The notes: generated from the sequence alone by a model not told the origin. A stretch of DNA of 5,145 bases from an uncultured Oscillospiraceae bacterium (GCA_944385065.1 CALWVX010000127.1:1-5145); one strand, 5' to 3'; positions 1-4,972 are shown, counted from the stretch's first letter. A program made the numbers and translations.

Positions 1-123
1 CCTCCCCTGGAAACCGGAACAGTTCTGGTTTGGAAAAAGGACCAGGCATTTTCCCCGGCAAGCGAACAATTTCTGCACTTTTTAAAACATACTGATGCCA
101 ATGCATCACCCCCCATGCTCTGA
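1..123 (+). CDS. C-terminal end of a probable LysR-family transcriptional regulator (partial)
   Basis: An open frame enters from the left edge and stops with TGA at 121-123, leaving 40 residues. The segment GTVLVWKKDQ followed by FSPASEQFLHFL resembles the last strand and helix of the LysR substrate-binding domain, where a V(L/V)VWKK-type strand is followed by a (S/P)xAxxxF(L/I)xFL helix near the C-terminus. LysR proteins are DNA-binding regulators with an N-terminal winged helix and a C-terminal effector-binding domain; only the last part would be present here, so neither target nor effector can be guessed. The frame ends about 95 nt before a strong hairpin terminator, which fits a separate transcription unit. 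The call rests on one short motif and could be wrong; the reading frame itself is more secure than the family. Confidence 0.6.
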   Translation, partial: PPLETGTVLVWKKDQAFSPASEQFLHFLKHTDANASPPML

Positions 124-218
124 CCGGGATATGGCACACCGGAAGCAGTTCCTTCTCTGGAAACCATCAAGCCCGAAATGTCTTTTATCCTGTTTGAAGC
201 CAGGGCTATCCGGCGCAG

Positions 219-270
219 CTGCGGCGCGGCGTACAGTCTTTTCCTGTACGCCGCGCCGCAGTCAGTTTTT
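219..270 (+). terminator. Intrinsic terminator after the LysR-like gene
   Basis: A perfect 18-bp GC-rich stem pairs 219-236 with 244-261 around the 7-nt loop TCTTTTC. It is followed by TCAG and then five T residues at 266-270. The T run starts four bases after the stem, slightly later than ideal, but the stem is very stable. It separates the upstream regulator from the membrane-protein cluster that follows. Confidence 0.8.
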
Positions 271-303
271 AATATTTCAAAAACATTTCGTCAGCATTTC
301 CCC
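271..303 (+). promoter_or_regulatory. Three tandem 11-bp direct repeats, candidate OmpR-family operator
   Basis: Three copies of an 8-bp core recur at exactly 11-bp steps: AATATTTC at 271, AACATTTC at 282 and AGCATTTC at 293. One helical turn per repeat is the arrangement recognised by head-to-tail dimers of OmpR/PhoB-type regulators. The core matches the AACAATTC pair at the promoter of the two-component operon (7 of 8 and 6 of 8 for the two best copies). The array lies just downstream of the terminator and about 70 nt before the first start codon, so it is well placed to control the first cluster. That the regulator encoded at 1345-2016 binds here is inference. Confidence 0.5.
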
Positions 304-314
304 AACAGGGCGGC

Positions 315-322
315 TGTATTCT
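315..322 (+). promoter_or_regulatory. Weak candidate -10 element for the first membrane-protein cluster
   Basis: TGTATTCT contains TATTCT (317-322), a 4 of 6 match to TATAAT. No recognisable -35 hexamer lies 16-18 bp upstream; that position falls inside the third 11-bp repeat. This would suit a promoter that depends on an activator bound at the repeats, but the -10 match alone is poor. A 6-bp inverted repeat, GGCTGT (313-318) and ACAGCC (334-339), spans the likely transcript start. Confidence 0.3.
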
Positions 323-372
323 CTCCTTCGCAGACAGCCAAACCGGCAAATTTATTTTGGAGGGAATCAACC

Positions 373-741
373 ATGAAAAAGAAAGGCTTCGTCACTCTGA
401 TTCTGAGCACGGTGGGAGGCATCCTGTTCGCGCTGGGCATGTGCATGGCGCTTCTGCCCCAGTGGAACGCCATGCAGCAGGGAATTGTCATCGGCGTGGT
501 GGGAGCGGCCGTGCTTCTGGGCATGGTACTGGTACGCCGCAAGATGGACGGAAAGCCCGCCATCGTCTTCAACGCCAAAGCCATCGGCACCACCTTGCTG
601 GGCATTGTCGGCGCCATTGTGCTGGGAATCGGCATGTGCATGACCATGATCTGGAACATGATGGTCCCCGGCATCGCCGTGGGGATTGTGGGAATCGTCC
701 TGCTCCTGTGCCTGATCCCCGTGGTCAAGGGTTTGAAATAA
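373..741 (+). CDS. Small four-helix membrane protein with an internally duplicated GMCM module
   Basis: The protein has 122 residues. The ATG at 373 follows a clear Shine-Dalgarno, GGAGGG at 359-364, with 8 nt spacing; longer frames would start before or inside the upstream terminator. It is almost entirely hydrophobic with about four helices (roughly 6-27, 36-54, 70-92 and 97-116) and a polar linker around residues 55-68. The two halves repeat: residues 21-44 contain LGMCM, then GIVIGVVG, and residues 84-107 contain LGIGMCM, then GIAVGIVG. No catalytic motif is visible. I recall similar uncharacterised proteins in Clostridia, unnamed. It leads a cluster with two further small genes 13 nt apart each. 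The same module returns in the gene at 4012, which suggests a related function. Role unknown; a small pore, scaffold or stress-related membrane protein are all possible. Confidence 0.85.
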   Translation: MKKKGFVTLILSTVGGILFALGMCMALLPQWNAMQQGIVIGVVGAAVLLGMVLVRRKMDGKPAIVFNAKAIGTTLLGIVGAIVLGIGMCMTMIWNMMVPGIAVGIVGIVLLLCLIPVVKGLK

Positions 742-754
742 AGGGGGCGCCAGC

Positions 755-859
755 ATGAAAAAAGCTCTCGTCCCGGCGGCTGCCGCCGCTGCCGTTCTGG
801 CGGCGGCCGTGGCCGCATGGCTCCGGCTCCAGTCCAACCGCAGCAGATCATTTTATTAA
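755..859 (+). CDS. 34-residue single-helix membrane peptide
   Basis: A short frame encodes MKKALVPAAAAAAVLAAAV and then AAWLRLQ and a basic tail ending in RSRSFY. It starts at an ATG 13 nt after the previous stop and has its own ribosome site, GGGGG at 743-747, with 7 nt spacing. The TAA at 857-859 overlaps the AAGGAGG ribosome site (858-864) of the next gene, so the spacing is that of a tightly packed operon. A positively charged start followed by about 20 Ala/Val/Leu residues predicts one transmembrane helix, or an uncleaved signal anchor, with a short Arg-rich end. Nothing identifies a function. Its position between two likely membrane-associated proteins suggests a small accessory subunit. 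The Ala-rich run could also be chance in GC-rich DNA, but start, ribosome site and spacing all argue for a real gene. Confidence 0.65.
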   Translation: MKKALVPAAAAAAVLAAAVAAWLRLQSNRSRSFY

Positions 860-872
860 GGAGGCACTTCAA

Positions 873-1184
873 ATGGCAAAGTCGAAATTGATCCAGGCAA
901 ATCAAAAAATCGCCGACCGAGTTGTGTCCGGCTACCAGAAAATGGAACACGGTGTTGTCAGCAGCTATCAGAAAATTGAGGACAGCGTCGTCGGCGGCTT
1001 CACCAAAATAACCGACCAGTTTGTGGAACAGTTTCTGACCCGCGAGGGAGAATCGGTGCAGGAGGCCAAAGAGCGGCTGGCCGCCGAACAGGCCGCGCGG
1101 AGCTCATCCGCTTCGCATCCAGGCCAGCACATCCCCGCCGCCGATCGCCCCGGCCGGCCGAGCGGCGGCCGGAAGCCTGACTGA
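873..1184 (+). CDS. Amphipathic protein with four 11-residue repeats
   Basis: The 103-residue product starts at an ATG preceded by AAGGAGG (858-864), an excellent ribosome site. Residues 12-55 are four consecutive 11-residue repeats beginning KIADRVV, KMEHGVV, KIEDSVV and KITDQFV, each ending near an aromatic Y or F. The pattern K-(I/M)-x-(D/H)-x-(V/F)-V with no Pro predicts a continuous amphipathic helix. Residues 56-76 (LTREGESVQEAKERLAAEQ region) continue as a charged helix. The last 27 residues change abruptly to Ser/Pro/Arg/Gly-rich sequence. No signal peptide or transmembrane segment is seen, so it is probably cytoplasmic, perhaps lying on the membrane. I recall similar uncharacterised clostridial proteins with the FLTREGESVEEAK-type motif. 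It ends the first cluster; no convincing terminator follows before the next promoter. The odd tail may be natural or the result of a frameshift. Confidence 0.8.
   Translation: MAKSKLIQANQKIADRVVSGYQKMEHGVVSSYQKIEDSVVGGFTKITDQFVEQFLTREGESVQEAKERLAAEQAARSSSASHPGQHIPAADRPGRPSGGRKPD
906..1037 (+). repeat. Four 33-bp coding units for 11-residue repeats
   Basis: Each unit spans 33 nt and encodes one 11-residue repeat (starts at 906, 939, 972 and 1005). The protein pattern is well kept while the DNA copies have diverged, so this is an old duplication under protein-level selection rather than a recent tandem expansion. Confidence 0.75.
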
Positions 1185-1269
1185 GTCCGCAATCCGGCCC
1201 GGCATCCCATCCGAATCGCCCAGGGACCGTCCCGCCATCAGGAAAAAATTCGCGGAGTCTTCGAATCTC

Positions 1270-1291
1270 AACAATTCTTTAACAATTCCGT
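1270..1291 (+). promoter_or_regulatory. Two tandem 11-bp direct repeats, candidate autoregulatory operator
   Basis: AACAATTC occurs exactly at 1270-1277 and again at 1281-1288, an 11-bp period. The second copy overlaps the -35 hexamer (1279-1284) of the promoter for the two-component operon. OmpR-family regulators typically bind such head-to-tail repeats, and the operon encodes one. Autoregulation is therefore a natural inference. Overlap with the -35 could mean either activation or repression. Confidence 0.6.
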
Positions 1292-1306
1292 GGTATGGTG
1301 TAAAAT
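1279..1306 (+). promoter_or_regulatory. Sigma-A type promoter for the two-component operon
   Basis: TTAACA at 1279-1284 (5 of 6 to TTGACA) and TAAAAT at 1301-1306 (5 of 6 to TATAAT) are separated by 16 bp. Transcription should start near 1313, giving a leader of about 32 nt before the GTG start at 1345. The surrounding 40 bp are clearly AT-rich compared with the flanking genes. Confidence 0.7.
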
Positions 1307-1344
1307 ACGACCTATGATAAAATGGATGAAGGCAGGGGATCAGG

Positions 1345-2016
1345 GTGTTCAAGATCCTGGTGGTGGAAGATGACCGAGAGCTCAACCGCACGGTGTGCAC
1401 ATATCTGGACCAGAATGGTTACGAGGCGGTGGGCTGCCTGAACGCAAACGAGGCCTACGACGCTCTGTACGACAATCTGTTCGATCTGATCGTCTCCGAT
1501 ATTATGATGCCCGGCACAGACGGGTTTGCCTTTGTGGAGACGGTGCGGGACCAGAACCAGGACATCCCCATTCTGTTCATGACGGCGAGAGATGACTTTG
1601 CCGCCAAGCAGAAGGGATTTCGCCTGGGGGTCGACGACTATATGGTCAAACCGGTGGATCTGGACGAGCTGCTGCTCCGCATCGGTGCGCTGCTGCGCCG
1701 GGCCAAAATTGCCAGCAGCCGAAAGCTGGAGCTGGGAACGCTGACCCTGGATGCGGACGAACGCACCGCCTATTGGGAGGGGAAAGAGGTCCCGCTGACG
1801 GTCCGGGAATTCAATCTGCTGTACAAGCTGCTCTCCTATCCGAAGAGGACATTTACCCGGTCTCAGCTGATGGAGGAGTTCTGGGATGCGGACTCCTCCT
1901 CCAGCCTGCGCACCGTGGACGTGTACATGGCCAAGCTGCGGGAAAAATTTTCCGGCTGTCAGGAGTTCTCCATTGTCACCGTTCACGGCCTGGGCTATAA
2001 GGCGGTGCTCTCATGA
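1345..2016 (+). CDS. OmpR/PhoB-family response regulator
   Basis: The 223-residue protein is full length for the family. The receiver domain (about 3-115) has the acidic pair D9/D10, the phospho-acceptor D52 in SDIMMPG, T80 in FMTAR and K102 in VKP, so all switch residues are present. A winged-helix DNA-binding domain follows (about 126-221), including LTVREFNLLYKLL, a recognition-helix region with RTVDVYMAKLREK, and the closing VTVHGLGYKA strand. Nearby ATG codons are out of frame, so translation starts at GTG 1345, with AGGGG at 1334-1338 six bases upstream. It should be phosphorylated by the kinase encoded next, whose ATG overlaps this stop in ATGA. Tandem repeats at its own promoter and at 271-303 are candidate binding sites. 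The family is certain; the regulon is inferred. Confidence 0.95.
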   Translation: MFKILVVEDDRELNRTVCTYLDQNGYEAVGCLNANEAYDALYDNLFDLIVSDIMMPGTDGFAFVETVRDQNQDIPILFMTARDDFAAKQKGFRLGVDDYMVKPVDLDELLLRIGALLRRAKIASSRKLELGTLTLDADERTAYWEGKEVPLTVREFNLLYKLLSYPKRTFTRSQLMEEFWDADSSSSLRTVDVYMAKLREKFSGCQEFSIVTVHGLGYKAVLS

Positions 2017-3131
2017 CCGGACAGGAGCGCAGCATACGGATCCGCCGGATTTTGTTTTCTCTCCGGCGGTTTTTCATCTTTTTCCTGATGATGTGTTTTG
2101 TCGTCACCTGCTGCATGCTCCTGTTTCTGGGGCAGATGCAGCGGGATATAGGGCTGGCGGAGGACCTGCCCCGGACCGTGATCGAGCAGGCGGCAAAATA
2201 TACCTTTTTCAACATTCTGTTTCTCAGCCTACTGTGCACCATCGTGGATGCGATCTGGCGCAGGTTCACGGTGGGGCGGCCGGTCCGGCGGATTGTCCGG
2301 GCGGCTGAGAATATCATGCAGGGCGACTTTTCCGTTCGGATTCCGCCCATTCATGGCGGGGACCACCTGGACGGATTCGATATTGTGATCGACTCCTTTA
2401 ACCGGATGGCGCAGGAGCTGTCCGGAATCGAGACGCTCCGCACCGATTTTATTTCCAACGTGTCCCACGAGCTGAAAACACCGCTGGCCGTCATTCAGAA
2501 CTACGGGACCCTGCTGCAGCAGACCGGCCTGCCGGACGAAAAGCGGCTGGAATATGCCAAGCAGCTGACCGAGGCCGCCCGCAGGCTGGCCAGCCTGATC
2601 ACCAATATTTTGAAATTGAACAAGCTGGAAAACCAGCAGATTTTTCCTGCCCGGCAGACCTACGATCTGGGAGAGCAGCTCTGCGAGTGTCTATTGGGGT
2701 TCGAGCACGCCTGGGAGGAGAAAAACCTGGATATTGATACCCAGCTTGCCGAGGAAGTCTATGTGAATACCGACGCGGAACTGTTGTCCCTGGTGTGGAA
2801 CAATCTGTTTTCCAATGCGGTCAAATTCACCGATGCGGGGGGCAGTATCTCCCTGTCCCTGAAAGCAGAGGGAGACACCGCTGTGGTGCAGGTAACAGAC
2901 ACTGGCTGCGGCATCAGTCCGGAGGTGGGCAGGCACATCTTTGAAAAATTCTACCAGGGGGACCCCTCTCACGCCGCACAGGGCAACGGCCTTGGCCTGG
3001 CTCTGGTCAAGCGGGTGGTGGATATCATCGGCGGGGATATTTCCGTGGAGAGTTCGCTGGGAAAGGGCTCCACATTCACAGTGCGGCTGAGGAGGGTCGT
3101 CCATGAAACGGTGCAGACGCCTTCTGAATAA
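2013..3131 (+). CDS. HAMP-containing sensor histidine kinase with short extracytoplasmic loop
   Basis: The 372-residue protein begins at ATG 2013, overlapping the regulator stop by 4 nt (ATGA), with AAGGCGG at 1999-2005. It has transmembrane helices at about 19-40 and 63-82, leaving only around 22 residues outside. A HAMP linker follows (about 84-137, with GRPVRRI and SFNRMAQEL). The HisKA segment carries the phosphorylated H152 in SHELKTP. The HATPase domain has the N box (WNNLFSN, N264 and N268), the G1 box DTGCG (296-300), the F box FEKFY and the G2 box GNGLGLAL (324-331). All motifs are intact, so it should be an active kinase for the regulator at 1345. The tiny outer loop argues against a folded external ligand domain and suggests sensing within the membrane or through a partner, most simply the eight-helix protein next door. 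Confidence 0.95.
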   Translation: MTGQERSIRIRRILFSLRRFFIFFLMMCFVVTCCMLLFLGQMQRDIGLAEDLPRTVIEQAAKYTFFNILFLSLLCTIVDAIWRRFTVGRPVRRIVRAAENIMQGDFSVRIPPIHGGDHLDGFDIVIDSFNRMAQELSGIETLRTDFISNVSHELKTPLAVIQNYGTLLQQTGLPDEKRLEYAKQLTEAARRLASLITNILKLNKLENQQIFPARQTYDLGEQLCECLLGFEHAWEEKNLDIDTQLAEEVYVNTDAELLSLVWNNLFSNAVKFTDAGGSISLSLKAEGDTAVVQVTDTGCGISPEVGRHIFEKFYQGDPSHAAQGNGLGLALVKRVVDIIGGDISVESSLGKGSTFTVRLRRVVHETVQTPSE

Positions 3132-3984
3132 GCTGCTGTTTCCGGGGATTCCCATCGTTCTTCTGGGCATCCCGCTCTCTGCGGCGCTGTTGATCTATGC
3201 CTTTGGATATGCCCGGGCGGACGATCCCCTTGTCTATCTCTCTTACGTTCTTTCCTTTTACACACTGGTCATTGTGTGCGCCCGGATTCCAAGGCTGGCC
3301 AGAGGAGTTTCCGCCCTGCTGCATCGAAACCGGTCTCTGCACCGATACCTGACAGACCTCCCGTTCCGGATTCGTCTGTCCCTCTATCTGTCTCTCGGTA
3401 TCAACCTGCTCTATGCAGGGATGAAGCTTTTCCTCGGCTTTTATTACCGCTCCGCGTGGTTTGGAACATTCGGCGTCTATTACGCGCTGCTGACCTTGAT
3501 GCGCCTGCTGCTTCTGCGGCACCTCCGCCGGAACTCGTTCGGCGAGGCACTCCGCTCCGAGTGGCGTCAATACCGTCTGTGCGGAGCGTTTCTGATCCCC
3601 ATGACCATCTCTCTGTCCGGCATGGTGATTCTCGTGCTCACACGAAACGAGGGATTTCAATACCCGGGCTATCTCATCTATGTGGTGGCTCTGTACACGT
3701 TTTACGCCGCCATCACAGCGGTTGTCCAACTCATCCGGTATCGGAAGTACCAAAGCCCTGTCATGATGGCAGCCAAGGTGATCAGTCTGGCGTCGGCGCT
3801 GGTCTCCATGCTCTCTCTGGAAACCGCTATGCTGTCGCAGTTCGGAACCAGCGAGGATGGCGCGTTTCGGTACACCATGATTGCCGCCACCGGGGTCGGC
3901 GTCTGTATGATCGTATCGGGAGCAGCCGTGTTCATGATCGTCCACGGCAGTCGGCAGTTAAGCAAATTACGGGCAGATCGCTGA
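3103..3984 (+). CDS. Eight-helix integral membrane protein, function unknown
   Basis: The 293-residue protein starts at ATG 3103 inside the end of the kinase gene (29-nt overlap, different frame), with GGAGGG at 3091-3096 six bases upstream, so translation is probably coupled. I see about eight hydrophobic helices at roughly 12-35, 42-63, 89-113, 118-139, 159-180, 188-211, 218-240 and 257-280. Basic stretches such as RRLLNK at the start, RHLRRN at 139-144 and RYRKYQ at 212-217 probably face the cytoplasm. No transporter, ATPase, protease or acyltransferase motif is recognisable. Tight coupling to the kinase suggests a sensory partner, an accessory subunit or the controlled output. I do not recognise the family. 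The minus-strand frame across it is a shadow. Confidence 0.88.
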   Translation: MKRCRRLLNKLLFPGIPIVLLGIPLSAALLIYAFGYARADDPLVYLSYVLSFYTLVIVCARIPRLARGVSALLHRNRSLHRYLTDLPFRIRLSLYLSLGINLLYAGMKLFLGFYYRSAWFGTFGVYYALLTLMRLLLLRHLRRNSFGEALRSEWRQYRLCGAFLIPMTISLSGMVILVLTRNEGFQYPGYLIYVVALYTFYAAITAVVQLIRYRKYQSPVMMAAKVISLASALVSMLSLETAMLSQFGTSEDGAFRYTMIAATGVGVCMIVSGAAVFMIVHGSRQLSKLRADR

Positions 3985-3997
3985 GCTTACCTTTTGC

Positions 3998-4003
3998 GGG
4001 AGG
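3998..4003 (+). promoter_or_regulatory. Ribosome binding site that fixes the start at 4012
   Basis: GGGAGG lies 8 nt before ATG 4012. The frame stays open back to a TTG at 3994, but that start would place this strong site inside the coding region and would itself have no ribosome site. The ATG at 4012 is therefore preferred. Confidence 0.8.
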
Positions 4004-4011
4004 TTATCTTT

Positions 4012-4389
4012 ATGGATAAAAAGCAGGAAACCTTTACCTATCACTATTCCGCCAAGCAGCAGGAGGAGCTCCGGCAGATCAGGCAGAAATATCTGCCCGG
4101 AGAAGAAGCCCCCCTGGAACAGATCAGGCGCCTGGACAAGAGCGCCGCAAGGCCCGGCACAATCGCCGCGCTGGTCGTCGGCATTCTCAGCACGCTGCTC
4201 CTGGGCATCGGAATGTGCTGCACGATGGTCTTCCCGGATGATCTCTTTGTCCCCGGCATTCTCATTGGAAGCGTGGGGATTGCCGGAATCATCGCGGCCT
4301 ATCCCCTCTACAGCCGCATCACAAAGAGGCAGCGACGGAAACTGGCCCCCGAAATTATCAAATTGACCGATCCGTTTGTCCAGGAATGA
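4012..4389 (+). CDS. Two-helix membrane protein carrying the GMC module
   Basis: The protein has 125 residues from the ATG at 4012 and lies 27 nt after the eight-helix gene. A charged cytoplasmic N-terminal region (1-47) contains HYSAKQQEELRQIRQKYLPG and ends in a RRLDKSAARPGT segment. Two helices follow at about 50-74 and 80-100. Between and within them is LLGIGMCCTM (63-72), then VPGILIGSVGI (80-90), nearly the same as the second module of the protein at 373-741. The C-terminus (102-125) is basic and then acidic, with APEIIKLTD. I recall closely similar uncharacterised proteins widely spread in Clostridia; none has a function I can name. It closes the operon just before a strong terminator. 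The shared module links it to the first cluster. Confidence 0.88.
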   Translation: MDKKQETFTYHYSAKQQEELRQIRQKYLPGEEAPLEQIRRLDKSAARPGTIAALVVGILSTLLLGIGMCCTMVFPDDLFVPGILIGSVGIAGIIAAYPLYSRITKRQRRKLAPEIIKLTDPFVQE

Positions 4390-4420
4390 GCTCCGCCGAC
4401 TTCAGGCCGCGTTGGGCCGG

Positions 4421-4462
4421 AAGTGCCGGGGGCCGTCTGGACAGACGGCCCCCGGCACTTTT
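4421..4462 (+). terminator. Terminator of the two-component operon
   Basis: A perfect 19-bp stem pairs 4421-4439 with 4442-4460. The innermost pair would leave only two bases, so the real loop is GGAC with 18 pairs. It is followed by TTTT ending at 4462 and lies about 32 nt after the last stop codon. Confidence 0.85.
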
Positions 4463-4521
4463 CGTCCTTCAGTACACGGCATTTCCGCTCTTCTCCTGGA
4501 GAAAAGTCAAATTTGAAGCAG

Positions 4522-4563
4522 AAAACAGCCCTCCGGGAGCAGAGCTTCCGAAGGGCTGTTTTT
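4522..4563. terminator. Bidirectional hairpin terminator
   Basis: AAAACAGCCCT (4522-4532) pairs with AGGGCTGTTTT (4552-4562). An inner stem CGGGAG/CTTCCG (4534-4539 with 4545-4550, one G-T pair) closes on loop CAGAG. T runs follow on both strands (five T on +, four on -). It could back up the operon terminator at 4421 or stop minus-strand transcripts that pass the tRNA terminator. Confidence 0.65.
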
Positions 4564-4639
4564 CCTGTCTGTGGCTGCAACTGTAGCCATACGGGAAAGG
4601 CATGGCCACTCGATTTGGAAAGGCAAGCAAAAGTTGTGA
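4563..4639. other. Short non-coding spacer between terminators
   Basis: Nothing identifiable is seen here. Open frames crossing it run through the flanking hairpins or the tRNA gene and have no ribosome binding site. Confidence 0.5.
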
Positions 4640-4673
4640 AAAACCGCCGTTTTCTCTCAAAAACAGCGGTTTT
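4640..4673 (-). terminator. Terminator of tRNA-Val
   Basis: On the minus strand AAAACCGCTGTTTT and AAAACGGCGGTTTT form a 14-bp stem with one G-T pair and loop TGAGAG. It starts two bases beyond the encoded CCA end of the tRNA and is followed by T residues. It is symmetrical enough also to stop transcription from the + side. Confidence 0.8.
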
Positions 4674-4674
4674 T

Positions 4675-4750
4675 TGGTGGACGATACAGGACTTGAACCT
4701 GTGACCTCCCGCACGTCAAGCGGATGCTCTACCAGCTGAGCTAATCGTCC
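4675..4750 (-). tRNA. tRNA-Val (anticodon GAC)
   Basis: Reading the minus strand from 4750, the 7-bp acceptor stem GGACGAT pairs with ATCGTCC. The D stem is GCTC/GAGC and the anticodon stem TCCGC/GCGGG, with a T-G pair at its outer end. The loop TTGACGT has anticodon GAC in the middle, which reads valine codons GUC and GUU. The variable loop is AGGTC, the T stem ACAGG/CCTGT and the T loop TTCAAGT. The discriminator base is A and the CCA end is encoded (4675-4677). The mature molecule is 76 nt. All four arms pair without defects, so the gene should be functional. It is a single tRNA unit with its own promoter and terminator. Confidence 0.97.
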
Positions 4751-4764
4751 GAACAGCGAAAGTT

Positions 4765-4793
4765 ATTATAGGAGATTCCAGCGAGTTTGTCAA
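4765..4793 (-). promoter_or_regulatory. Perfect consensus promoter for tRNA-Val
   Basis: On the minus strand TTGACA (4788-4793) and TATAAT (4765-4770) both match the sigma-A consensus in all six positions, with an ideal 17-bp spacer. The transcript should start near 4758, giving about an 8-nt 5' leader for RNase P to remove. Confidence 0.93.
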
Positions 4794-4884
4794 GAGGCCG
4801 CTGATAAATTTCTGAATTTCTTTTTTCCGGGAAAGCTCCAGGTATGAATTGTGCGCATTTCTCGTTCCCTTTGTCCTCCCCGTA

Positions 4885-4893
4885 TGCTATAAT
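4885..4893 (+). promoter_or_regulatory. Extended -10 promoter for pgi
   Basis: TGCTATAAT fits the extended -10 form TGnTATAAT exactly. The -35 region 17 bp upstream (TTCCCT, 4865-4870) matches poorly, as is common for extended -10 promoters. The expected start near 4900 gives a 5' leader of about 73 nt. Confidence 0.75.
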
Positions 4894-4925
4894 GGGACAG
4901 ACCTCATATCTTAGTTTACCCTGTA

Positions 4926-4942
4926 AGACGGCACCGCCGTCT
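4926..4942 (+). other. Small hairpin in the pgi leader
   Basis: AGACGGC pairs perfectly with GCCGTCT around the loop ACC. No T run follows, so it is not a terminator. It ends 15 nt before the AAGGAGG ribosome site and may stabilise the mRNA or have no role. Confidence 0.45.
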
Positions 4943-4972
4943 GAACTTCTATCTTTGAAGGAGGAGTGCCTC

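Noticed and set aside
178..741. Longer start for the first membrane protein at 178
   Set aside because: It would translate through the 219-261 terminator hairpin and the repeat array; ATG 373 has a good ribosome site.
291..950. 219-residue minus-strand open frame, and a similar one at 367-837
   Set aside because: Both lie opposite the well-supported genes at 373-859, have no suitable ribosome site and read as His/Pro/Arg/Met-rich shadow sequence.
1150..1172. GC-rich hairpin CCGGCCG/CGGCCGG at the end of the repeat protein gene as a terminator
   Set aside because: There is no T run after the stem and it lies inside the coding frame; the self-complementarity is expected in such GC-rich sequence.
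1312..1986. 224-residue minus-strand open frame
   Set aside because: It is the complement of the response-regulator gene, whose family motifs are complete.
3076..3945. 289-residue minus-strand open frame, the longest on that strand
   Set aside because: It mirrors the eight-helix membrane protein gene; its translation is Gln/His/Arg-rich with no domain, and the + strand gene has a ribosome site and coherent helices.
4423..4704. 93-residue + strand open frame near the tRNA
   Set aside because: It runs through three hairpins and into the tRNA gene and has no ribosome binding site.
4894..4972. Riboswitch or T-box in the pgi leader
   Set aside because: The leader is only about 73 nt with one 7-bp hairpin, no terminator and no conserved aptamer or T-box sequence.
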